NCBI RefSeq assembly: GCF_900101705.1
Contig: NZ_FNAC01000014.1
Location: 1-64,000 of the forward strand
DNA length: 64,000 nucleotides
Origin: Algoriphagus faecimaris
GTDB taxonomy: Bacteria > Bacteroidota > Bacteroidia > Cytophagales > Cyclobacteriaceae
Direction of reading: 5' to 3'
Of the stretch, positions 18,204 through 26,082 are shown in pieces (position 1 is the first letter of the stretch; each line of letters starts with the position of its first letter). The position numbers were made by a program, and so were the translations under genes. The notes under the pieces are model-generated. The model was given only the letters and a program-made list of their open reading frames with translations, was not told the DNA's origin and did no database searches.

Positions 18204-18240
18204 ACCCCGAAGCATTTTGTTTCGGGGTTTTCTTTTTTTT
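18204..18240 (+). terminator. Intrinsic terminator after the Nif3/zinc-ribbon operon
   Basis: Stem ACCCCGAA/TTCGGGGT with a 9-nt loop (GCATTTTGT), followed by TTTCTTTTTTTT. It lies 24 bp past the stop codon. Confidence 0.85.
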
Positions 18241-18291
18241 AAATCCAAACAATCTTGCTTCTCCGTAGATTATTTCTGTATATTGGATGCT

Positions 18292-18708
18292 ATGAGAAAG
18301 TACGTTTTACTATTCTTTTGTCTTTTCACCTTCTATTCTCTTGCCGAAGCTAGGCCTGAGACCAAAACTTTTTTGGTTTTATTCAAATCCAAAGAATTAA
18401 AAGCAAACGAAACCTCACTGAAATCCATCGAAGCCCAATTTTCTTCTTTTTCTACTCGTTCTTACTCTGGCAATTCAGAGCTTGCTCTGCTGATAGAGAT
18501 TCCTTCCTGCGATTTTGATGAATGCTTTTTGGGGCAATTCTTAATTGATACGGGGAAAAAGAATAATATTCAACTTCAAGAAGTCGCTTTTCGGCTCTTT
18601 GACATGACCCAAAGTAAAAGGGAATTGGAAATGATGCTTCAGGCCTACGATTCGGAAAACTCAAAAAAATCCAAAAAATTAGCCTCAACTGCTATTCCAA
18701 GTCTTTGA
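18292..18708 (+). CDS. Small exported hypothetical protein
   Basis: 138 residues from the ATG at 18292, with a signal peptide (MRKYVLLFFCLFTFYSLAEA). The longer open frame to 18217 would start inside the preceding terminator, so the shorter start is preferred; TATATTGG about 7 bp before the ATG resembles a -7 box. The mature part has no motif I recognise; the CDFDEC pair of cysteines near residue 79 could form a disulfide. The 3' end overlaps the end of the convergent phosphatase gene by 17 bp. Confidence 0.55.
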   Translation: MRKYVLLFFCLFTFYSLAEARPETKTFLVLFKSKELKANETSLKSIEAQFSSFSTRSYSGNSELALLIEIPSCDFDECFLGQFLIDTGKKNNIQLQEVAFRLFDMTQSKRELEMMLQAYDSENSKKSKKLASTAIPSL

Positions 18709-19315
18709 GATGATCGATATCATTCCCTTTTTTTAAAGTAAAAGTCCCATTGGGTAGCTGCTCTAAAAGATACAGACATAGATTTTTATGTTCAAACTGA
18801 TCCATGTATCTCAGATCATAATTGAAAATCAAACTCAAAAATATCCGCATTGCCCGACCGTGCATACATACAAGGATAGTTTCTCCCGGACCCTTTAGAA
18901 TTTTTTCGATTCCTCTTGAAATCCGATCTGCTACCTGATTGGGGTTTTCTCCTCCAGCGATAGCATAGTCCAAATTTCCCTCCTGCCACTGATGAAGCAT
19001 ATGCTTGTAGTACTCGTTTTCCTCGGGGGTCATCGGAGTACCCTCATAATCTCCCCAGGAAATCTCATTCAGTTCAGGCAGAGCAGCGGTAGGCGTTCCT
19101 CTAGAAATAAATTCTGCGATCGACTGTTTCGTTCTGATCAGTGCCGTATGATAAATTTGGTCAAAATGGACCTGCTGATACGCATCAAAAAAAGCTTGGG
19201 CTTGGGCTCTACCGGTTTGATTGATGGGAGCGTCGATTCCACTTCCTTGCACTACTCCTTTCAGGTTAAAATCTGTCTGCCCATGTCTGACTAAATATAT
19301 TTTTTTTCTGTTCAT
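18692..19315 (-). CDS. Histidine phosphatase family protein (phosphoglycerate mutase-like)
   Basis: A 207-residue enzyme of the histidine phosphatase superfamily from the ATG at 19315 (MNRKKIYLVRHGQTDFN). The RHG motif with the catalytic His is at residues 10-12, the substrate-binding Arg is in TALIRTKQS near 60, the acid Glu in ELNEISWGDYEG near 82, and the second His in VCMHGRAMR near 152. The family includes cofactor-dependent phosphoglycerate mutases, alpha-ribazole phosphatase and broad phosphatases; the substrate cannot be decided. It is divergent from menI. Confidence 0.83.
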   Translation of the reverse strand: MNRKKIYLVRHGQTDFNLKGVVQGSGIDAPINQTGRAQAQAFFDAYQQVHFDQIYHTALIRTKQSIAEFISRGTPTAALPELNEISWGDYEGTPMTPEENEYYKHMLHQWQEGNLDYAIAGGENPNQVADRISRGIEKILKGPGETILVCMHGRAMRIFLSLIFNYDLRYMDQFEHKNLCLYLLEQLPNGTFTLKKGNDIDHLKDLE

Positions 19316-19321
19316 TTTAGC

Positions 19322-19329
19322 TATTTTTG
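19322..19329 (+). promoter_or_regulatory. Candidate -7 box for the men operon
   Basis: TATTTTTG matches TAnnTTTG and is 37 bp before the menI ATG, in the short gap to the divergent phosphatase gene. A convincing -33 TTG is not visible. Confidence 0.4.
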
Positions 19330-19366
19330 CCCAAGGGTCAAAGAAAAACAAATCCATCCAAAATTC

Positions 19367-19789
19367 ATGGTATTTCTCAAAAAGCCTACCTTAAATGAGC
19401 TGAATAACACAAGAAGTCAAACCCTAGTCGATCATCTCGGTATAGAGTTTACGGCTGTAGGAGATGATTTTTTAGAAGCAAAGATGCCTGTGGATCATCG
19501 AACCAAACAACCTATGGGCTTGTTACACGGGGGAGCAAACGTAGTACTTGCAGAAACCTTGGGTTCCGTAGCGGCTTCACTGACGATTGACCTTAAAAAA
19601 TATACGTGCGTAGGGCTAGAGATCAATGCTAATCACCTTAAGGCTGTCCGAGAAGGTTATGTCACAGGAAAAACAAAGCCCATTCATATCGGCAAAAGCA
19701 CTCAAGTCTGGGAAATAAAAGTTAAAAATGAAGCCGGGCAACTCTGCTGTATTAGTAGGATCACCCTAGCAATTTTGGAAAGAAAATGA
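19367..19789 (+). CDS. menI: Hotdog-fold thioesterase, probable DHNA-CoA thioesterase
   Basis: A 140-residue hotdog-fold thioesterase of the YdiI/EntH branch. The signature GLLHGGANVVLAETLGSVAA (residues ~48-67) holds the catalytic Glu, and VGLEINANHLK follows. YdiI-type enzymes hydrolyse 1,4-dihydroxy-2-naphthoyl-CoA. The stop codon overlaps the menF start by 4 bp (ATGA), and menD follows, so assignment to menaquinone synthesis rests on both family and operon. Without the context, a generic PaaI-like thioesterase would be the call. Confidence 0.8.
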   Translation: MVFLKKPTLNELNNTRSQTLVDHLGIEFTAVGDDFLEAKMPVDHRTKQPMGLLHGGANVVLAETLGSVAASLTIDLKKYTCVGLEINANHLKAVREGYVTGKTKPIHIGKSTQVWEIKVKNEAGQLCCISRITLAILERK

Positions 19790-20997
19790 TCGATTCTCTC
19801 GTCACTTCTCAAGTCGCCACCAAAGATGCAATTCGCATGCTTTTGAACGCCGCCTTTTCTTCAGGTAGGCCTTTTGCATTATGGAGAAAACCAAAATCAA
19901 ATGTTTTGGAGTTGGTTCTAGATGCCGAAGAGAAAATCCGAAAAGTGGGAATGGAAATAGAAGAATTACCCGCAGGATTTATCATTCACCCTTTTGAAGA
20001 TCAAGAAGACAAAAAGGCTTATTTTATTAAAGCCTCAGAATACTTTAGTCTAGATTTAAGTTTAGAGCCGCAAGAGATTGACTTTCCCGACTGGGTCAAA
20101 AACCAGCCTCCCTCCAAAGGACCTTTAGAGCAATTTCTGACAAACAACAACCAATCTACCGAAGAAAGAAAAGTAAACGTCTCAGTCGGCAGCTCCAAAG
20201 CACATTTTTTGGAATTAGTTGAACAAAGTATCTCTTGGATCAAGGCTGGCAAACTAGAAAAAGTGGTACCCGCAAGAACCAAAACTATTCCGCTTTCATC
20301 CAATTTTGACTTGGTTCAGAGTATCTGGGAGCTCATGAACTCCTATCCTAACTCTTTCGTAAATTTCTTTCACCTGCCAGAAGTAGCCACTTGGCTGGGT
20401 GCCAGTCCCGAGACATTGATTGAAACCAAAGGAGATGAGTTTTATACCATGTCTCTGGCGGGTACTCAAAAGGCTCAAGGAGACAATCCGCTAAAGTCTG
20501 CAGCATGGACACAAAAAGAAATCGAAGAGCAAGCTCTAGTCAGTAGGTATATCGTGGATTGTTTCAAAAAAATCCGACTCAGGGAGTATGATGAGCATGG
20601 CCCAAAGACCGTTTTGGCAGGAGATCTTTTGCACCTAAGATCAGACTTCAGAGTGAATATGAAGAGCACGAATTTCCCTCAATTGGGATCAGTGATGCTT
20701 GGCCTCCTCCACCCTACTTCGGCAGTATGTGGTATGCCCAGAAAAGAAGCTCATGAATTTCTCAAGGAGCATGAAGGCTTTGAAAGATGCTTTTTTGCCG
20801 GTTTTATAGGACCTGTCAATATAAAAGAAAGTACCGCCATCTATGTCAATCTCCGAACAGCTTCCTTTGGGGATGGAGAGATCACACTTTACGCTGGAGC
20901 GGGAGTCACTGAAGATTCTGATCCTGAAAAAGAATGGGAAGAGACCGAAATGAAATGTAGGATTATTGGTAAATTCTTTCAATCAGAAGAATCGTGA
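19786..20997 (+). CDS. menF: Isochorismate synthase
   Basis: A 403-residue chorismate-binding enzyme that converts chorismate to isochorismate, the first step of menaquinone synthesis. The catalytic domain occupies about residues 135-400 with LEKVVPARTK, WLGASPETLIE, YTMSLAGTQK (~225), HPTSAVCGMPR (~305) and CFFAGFIGP (~337). The N-terminal third is less conserved, as usual for MenF. It is coupled by 4-bp overlaps to menI upstream and menD downstream. An EntC-type (siderophore) role is less likely with menD next. Confidence 0.92.
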   Translation: MIDSLVTSQVATKDAIRMLLNAAFSSGRPFALWRKPKSNVLELVLDAEEKIRKVGMEIEELPAGFIIHPFEDQEDKKAYFIKASEYFSLDLSLEPQEIDFPDWVKNQPPSKGPLEQFLTNNNQSTEERKVNVSVGSSKAHFLELVEQSISWIKAGKLEKVVPARTKTIPLSSNFDLVQSIWELMNSYPNSFVNFFHLPEVATWLGASPETLIETKGDEFYTMSLAGTQKAQGDNPLKSAAWTQKEIEEQALVSRYIVDCFKKIRLREYDEHGPKTVLAGDLLHLRSDFRVNMKSTNFPQLGSVMLGLLHPTSAVCGMPRKEAHEFLKEHEGFERCFFAGFIGPVNIKESTAIYVNLRTASFGDGEITLYAGAGVTEDSDPEKEWEETEMKCRIIGKFFQSEES

Positions 20998-22700
20998 TCA
21001 TCCAACCCATCATCGACCTAGTGGCGATCTGTGCCAAGAAAGGTATACATCATGCGATTCTTTCCCCCGGATCCAGATGCGCACCGCTGACCTTGGCATT
21101 TGCAAGGCATCCTGATATCCATGCTAGGACTATCTCTGATGAGCGCTCGGCAGCATTCATTGCTTTGGGAATGGCTCAGCAACTCGCCAAACCCGTGGTC
21201 TTGGTTTGCACCTCAGGCTCTGCAGCTCTCAATTATTATCCAGCGATAGCAGAAGCCTTTTTTCAGCAAGTACCTCTTGTCATTCTTACCGCTGATCGGC
21301 CCCCGGAATGGATAGATCAATGGGACGGACAGACCATCTATCAGCAGGAAGTTTACGGAAAACACGTCAAAAAAAGCTTCCAGTTCCCAGATGATTTTTC
21401 TGTTCCAGATAAATCTTGGCATGCCTCCCGCATGATCAACGAAGCCATTAACCTATCCCAGCAATATCCTGCCGGCCCAGTTCATATCAATATCCCTTTA
21501 AGAGAGCCATTTTATCCCAAAACTGGGGAGAATTTCCAGTTTCCAGAGGACCCTCCCCAATTTAGTCAATACCAAGGCAGCTTAACCCTTTCGGAAGAAA
21601 GTTTGAAAAAACTGAAAAATAGACTTCAGCAGGTTAATCGAATTCTTATCGTACCAGGACAGCAGCGACCAAATCCAAAAATTCAAACCTTGCTCGAAGC
21701 TCTTGCCAAGGAAAAAAAGGCAGTAATCGTCTCAGATGTCATCTCCAATTTACAATCTGAAAAAAGTGTTAATTTTCACGATCACTGGCTAGGCAATGAG
21801 ACTTTGCACGATCAATTAAAGCCAGATTTAATCATCAGTTTTGGAATGTCTATCATCTCCAAATCACTCAAGCTTTTCCTTCGCAAATCAGGAGCTTCCC
21901 ATTGGCATATTCAAGAGGGAGGAACTGTAAGAGATTCTTATCAACAGCTCTCCCGAATTCTAAACTGCTCACCCACCAACTTCCTTTCTTGGCTTACTCA
22001 AAACCTACCTGCTCAAAATCCAACATACCAGAATAAGTGGAATCAACTAGAAGAAAACCTGCGTACCAACCTCCCTTTGATTTTTGAGAACCAAAAGTTC
22101 GGTGAGTACCAAGCCCTTTATTTTCTACTAAAAAAGATACCTCCTTTTTCAAAAATTCATTTGGCCAACTCCATGGCGGTACGCTATGTCAATTTTCTAG
22201 GAAAGAGAAATCAGGAAATCGTATGCAACAGGGGCACAAGTGGTATCGATGGCTCCAACAGCACGGCAGTTGGATGTACTTTTACTACCAAAGAACCTGT
22301 CACGCTGATCACGGGTGACATGGCCTTTTTCTACGATCGAAATGCTTTTTGGCACAACTACTCGATGCCAAATCTCCGGATTATCATTCTAAATAATCAC
22401 GCAGGAGGAATTTTCAGAATTATCGAAGGACCCTCTTCACAGCCTGAATTGGAGGAGTTTTTTGAGACTCGGCAAAAATTATCCGCCAGAAGTCTGGCAG
22501 CAGAATATGGTTTCACCTATTCCAAAGCAGAAAATAGAGCTGAGTTGGAAGAAGGAATGGAAAAATTTTATGCTCAAAGCGTACAACCTAAAATCCTGGA
22601 AATCTTCTCCGATAGCAGTTCCAATCTGTCCATCCTTCGCCAAGTCAAAAAAGAAATTCAGTCGCTCCACGCCACTACTTTTACACCTCCCGAAGCCTAG
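20994..22700 (+). CDS. menD: 2-succinyl-5-enolpyruvyl-6-hydroxy-3-cyclohexene-1-carboxylate synthase
   Basis: A 568-residue thiamine-diphosphate enzyme that joins 2-oxoglutarate to isochorismate. It starts with GTG (overlap GTGA with the menF stop). Motifs: ILSPGSRCAPLTLA near 22-35, the catalytic Glu in SDERSAAFIALGMAQ near 50, CTSGSAALNYYPAIAEAF near 73-90, and the ThDP/Mg segment TGDMAFFYDRNAFW near 440. The last 20 bp overlap the end of the convergent MFS gene. The remaining men genes are not in this window. Confidence 0.95.
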   Translation: MIIQPIIDLVAICAKKGIHHAILSPGSRCAPLTLAFARHPDIHARTISDERSAAFIALGMAQQLAKPVVLVCTSGSAALNYYPAIAEAFFQQVPLVILTADRPPEWIDQWDGQTIYQQEVYGKHVKKSFQFPDDFSVPDKSWHASRMINEAINLSQQYPAGPVHINIPLREPFYPKTGENFQFPEDPPQFSQYQGSLTLSEESLKKLKNRLQQVNRILIVPGQQRPNPKIQTLLEALAKEKKAVIVSDVISNLQSEKSVNFHDHWLGNETLHDQLKPDLIISFGMSIISKSLKLFLRKSGASHWHIQEGGTVRDSYQQLSRILNCSPTNFLSWLTQNLPAQNPTYQNKWNQLEENLRTNLPLIFENQKFGEYQALYFLLKKIPPFSKIHLANSMAVRYVNFLGKRNQEIVCNRGTSGIDGSNSTAVGCTFTTKEPVTLITGDMAFFYDRNAFWHNYSMPNLRIIILNNHAGGIFRIIEGPSSQPELEEFFETRQKLSARSLAAEYGFTYSKAENRAELEEGMEKFYAQSVQPKILEIFSDSSSNLSILRQVKKEIQSLHATTFTPPEA

Positions 22701-23985
22701 TCGACATCCAGGCTGCCACGAGTAAAAGCCCAGCAAAAAACAAGAGCATACCGTCAGACCCGATCCACTGAGCCAAACCGCCGAGCACAGCTGCTATCAA
22801 TGTAAAAACGCCAATCATAGTATTGGAAAGGGACACATACAGAGGGCGCTCTTTTTCGGGTGCAAAATCCACCAAATAGGTCTTTCTGCTCAATCTTGCT
22901 CCCCCATAAATCATCACATGAAGCAAAAGGATAAATCCAAAACTGTAAATGCTCTGAAAGTTTTCCGACCAAAATGGAAAGGAAAACATCAATAAAATCG
23001 AGCCTACCGCCAAGAGCGATACAGTTTGCATCATTTTGCGAGAAGAGCGATCTGCAAACCTGCCCCAAAAAGGAGATGAGATTACCGCTCCTATACCAGC
23101 AGCCAAAATCAAAAAACCGAGATTCTTGACAGCTGATCCCAATTCCCTTTGAGCGATTACCACAAAAAAAGGCTGAGCAAGAGGCACAGACATCAAAAGT
23201 CCCCGTGTCATAATAAATCTCCTCAAATTAGCATCTGTTTTCCATAGCTGCCAGCCTTTCTTCAGCTCTTTTATAGGAGTTCTTCCTCCTTCAGTAGCTC
23301 CCGGCTGCTCAGAAATCCCCGCAAAAAAAGCGGCCGCTATCATCCAACAAGCCGCTCCTCCTATGACCAACCAGAAAAGATAATTTACATCCTCCGACTT
23401 CCCTTCTTGCTGAAGGAATAAAAATACTCCTGCCAAAACCGTAAAAACACCTCCTAAAGAACTCCTGAAAGCCAATAACTGACCTCGCTTTCCCTTCTCT
23501 ACAGTCTTGGCAAGAACATCTTTAAAACTAATACTTGCTATGCCACTAGCCATGCTAAATAAGGCCAGCAAAATCAAAATCCAGAATCCTGCCCAAAACT
23601 CCTCAAGAGAATTCACTACCCAAGCCATACCCAGAAGGCACAACCCTTGAAAAACCGATGGAATCACCCAAAACCACTTTCGCCTTGAGTAACTTCGGAT
23701 TTTTGCCGAAACAAATAGCTGAGGCAATAAAGAACCTGCATCCTTGATTGGAACCAAGGCTCCCACCAAAAAAGAGGGGACATTAAGCGCTGAAAAAATC
23801 CAAGGTAAGGTAGTTCCAGTGGAAAACAATTGATTAGCTAGTTTGGAAAACCCTCCACTAGCTACATTCTTTAAAAAATTTCCGGGAACTTCCTTGCAGG
23901 CGTTTTCTGAAATCTTCTCGCAAGCCCTTTGCTCTCCCTCATCGGTGATAAAATCATATACTTTTTCGGTCAAATCAGAATTCAT
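22681..23985 (-). CDS. MFS transporter with N-terminal cytosolic extension
   Basis: A 434-residue major facilitator family protein from the ATG at 23985 (an in-frame TTG lies two codons upstream). About 11-12 membrane segments follow an unusual ~60-residue soluble N-terminus with two cysteines in the segment DEGEQRACEKISENACKEVPGNF; the same extension recurs in a group of MFS proteins from marine bacteria (recalled, not checked). The motif GRFADRSSRKM lies after membrane segment 8. The substrate is unknown. Convergent with menD with a 20-bp overlap and no terminator between. Confidence 0.8.
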   Translation of the reverse strand: MNSDLTEKVYDFITDEGEQRACEKISENACKEVPGNFLKNVASGGFSKLANQLFSTGTTLPWIFSALNVPSFLVGALVPIKDAGSLLPQLFVSAKIRSYSRRKWFWVIPSVFQGLCLLGMAWVVNSLEEFWAGFWILILLALFSMASGIASISFKDVLAKTVEKGKRGQLLAFRSSLGGVFTVLAGVFLFLQQEGKSEDVNYLFWLVIGGAACWMIAAAFFAGISEQPGATEGGRTPIKELKKGWQLWKTDANLRRFIMTRGLLMSVPLAQPFFVVIAQRELGSAVKNLGFLILAAGIGAVISSPFWGRFADRSSRKMMQTVSLLAVGSILLMFSFPFWSENFQSIYSFGFILLLHVMIYGGARLSRKTYLVDFAPEKERPLYVSLSNTMIGVFTLIAAVLGGLAQWIGSDGMLLFFAGLLLVAAWMSTRLREV

Positions 23986-24170
23986 GGACAATAGTTTCTC
24001 CTTAAAACATGGGATCTAGGGAACAAAAAACGTAGATAATAACATAAAAACATACCAAGGGAAGAAGAGTTTAGCCCATTAATCTGCACTAAAAAATCTT
24101 TCCTCAAGAATTTCATTTCTCTTAAACAACTTGAAGCAGCTAGCTGATCGCAATGCAAGGAATATACCCT

Positions 24171-25733
24171 TTACCTTTTAATTAGGATCGTTTCGAGCTC
24201 TTCCAGTGATTTATTCTTCGTCTCAGGAACTATAAACCACACAAATACGAGCCCTAATGCCGCAAATAAACCATAAATCAAAAAAGTGGTACTACTTCCT
24301 AAGGTCTCCAATTGCCATGGAAAAAACTGCTGAACAAGATAACTCACCAATGAATTTAGAAAGCCTACAAAAGAGATGGCAGCGCCCTTAATGCGAATAG
24401 GGAAAAGCTCAGAAAACAGCACCCACATCACGGGACCTATAGAAATCGCAAAAGAGGCAACAAAGCCAAGAATGCCGAATAATATCAAAGTAGGATTCAT
24501 ATTGATTGCTGCGGTGATCAAATTGGATTCAAAGGCAAGGGCATTTTTTTCACCTAAATTGTTACGTAATGCTTCCTTAAAACTTACATCATCCGCATAC
24601 ACTTGATCAATCATGGGGACTAGCCTATTCCGATCAATTTCTTCAGGAAGCATGTTCAGAGCGTCTTGTGTCAATTCATACCTTGCACTTCCAAACCCAT
24701 AGGCCAACAAACTCATACAGATTGCAATCCCTGCAAGTCCTACCAACAGAAGAGGCCTTCTGCCCAGTCGGTCAATAAATAAGATAGCCAAAATGGTAAA
24801 CACCAAATTAATGAGACCAACCAATATCGCTTGTATAAACGAAGCATCCGTTCCAATGCCAGATTGCTCGAAAATCATCGGAGCGTAGAAAAAAACCGAA
24901 TTGATTCCCGTAATCTGCTGAAGGATCGCAATCACTACCCCTATCAGTAGCATCAATCTATAGGAAGGTTTAAAAAATTCGGTCAACATAATTTTTTCTT
25001 TGCCCTTCTCCTCGTGAATACTTCGGATGGCATCATTGATTTGTTTTTGGGCATTTTCCGTTTCGGTAAACTGACTCATGATCAGCAGCGCTTGATCTGT
25101 TTGCCCTTTCATGACCAACCACCTAGGGCTTTTAGGGACAAAGAATAAGCCTATAAAAAAGAGCATAGCTGGCAACAGCTCAAGTCCAAGCATCCATCGC
25201 CAATTCCATTTTTGAAAACCCAGGCTCAGCGCCCATTCAGATGAGGATTCGGCAAGTTGTAAGATTAGGTAATTAGTGAAAAAGGCTACCGAAATACCGA
25301 TAACAATATTCAGTTGATTGAAAGAAACCAGCCTCCCTCTCATACTCGGAGGAGCGATTTCGGCAATATACATCGGTGCCAAAATCAGGGAAGCCCCTAC
25401 TCCAAAACCACCGATCATCCTGGCAATTACCAAAGTCAAAAAATCCAGAGCTACTGCTGAACCAAGCGCACTTACTGCAAACAAAACCGCAGCCACTTGC
25501 AAAACCTTCCTTCTCCCAAAACGATCACTCAAGGGCCCTGAGACCATCATGGCCAAGGTAGCAGTTAATGTCAGGGAGGCAACAGACCAACCGAGTTGGA
25601 GTTTGGTCAAGTCAAATTCGGTCTCGATAAATTTAACCACACCCGAAATCACAGAAGCGTCAAATCCCATCAAAAATCCACCTAGGGCTACGATTAGCGA
25701 GATTCTAATGGTGTAAGAGTTGCTTTTTTCCAT
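24171..25733 (-). CDS. Sugar porter family MFS transporter
   Basis: A 520-residue proton-coupled sugar transporter-like protein. Sugar-porter signatures: GFDASVISG near 23, DRFGRRK near 71, VPKSPRWLVMKGQ near 205, QQITGINSVFFYAP near 273, DRLGRRP near 320 and PETKNKSLEE at the end. An extra ~60-residue soluble loop (about residues 350-410) separates two late membrane segments; this is seen in some Bacteroidota members. The sugar is unknown. It is divergent from the Y_Y_Y regulator, which may control it. Confidence 0.88.
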   Translation of the reverse strand: MEKSNSYTIRISLIVALGGFLMGFDASVISGVVKFIETEFDLTKLQLGWSVASLTLTATLAMMVSGPLSDRFGRRKVLQVAAVLFAVSALGSAVALDFLTLVIARMIGGFGVGASLILAPMYIAEIAPPSMRGRLVSFNQLNIVIGISVAFFTNYLILQLAESSSEWALSLGFQKWNWRWMLGLELLPAMLFFIGLFFVPKSPRWLVMKGQTDQALLIMSQFTETENAQKQINDAIRSIHEEKGKEKIMLTEFFKPSYRLMLLIGVVIAILQQITGINSVFFYAPMIFEQSGIGTDASFIQAILVGLINLVFTILAILFIDRLGRRPLLLVGLAGIAICMSLLAYGFGSARYELTQDALNMLPEEIDRNRLVPMIDQVYADDVSFKEALRNNLGEKNALAFESNLITAAINMNPTLILFGILGFVASFAISIGPVMWVLFSELFPIRIKGAAISFVGFLNSLVSYLVQQFFPWQLETLGSSTTFLIYGLFAALGLVFVWFIVPETKNKSLEELETILIKR

Positions 25734-26082
25734 TCATTATGCAAGGCTACATGTAAAAAGACTGTGATTCAATACCTTAAGACTTCACAAAATAGCGTTA
25801 ATCCTGAGGAAAAAATATTTCTGAAGAAAAATCTCTTCCTTTCAATAAAGGTCAAATATTCACACATTGCTTAATTAGAGCAATCTTTTCCACACTCCTT
25901 GATATGAAAAATCCCCACAAATGACCACATCAAGACAATTGGTTTTATTTCATAGCAACTCAGTAAAAGCTTATCCAAGAGCTCCATACCTTAATTTTTA
26001 GACTTTTTTTATTTCATCTTTTTAGTAAAGCATATACATCAAATTGTTTCTTATATTTAGAAACTAAACCCAAATTAATCCA
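25734..26082. other. 349-bp divergent intergenic region
   Basis: AT-rich region between the start of the sugar porter gene (minus) and the Y_Y_Y regulator gene (plus). It should contain both promoters and any operator. I found no clear TAnnTTTG with a -33 partner, no strong inverted repeat and no small gene. Confidence 0.4.
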
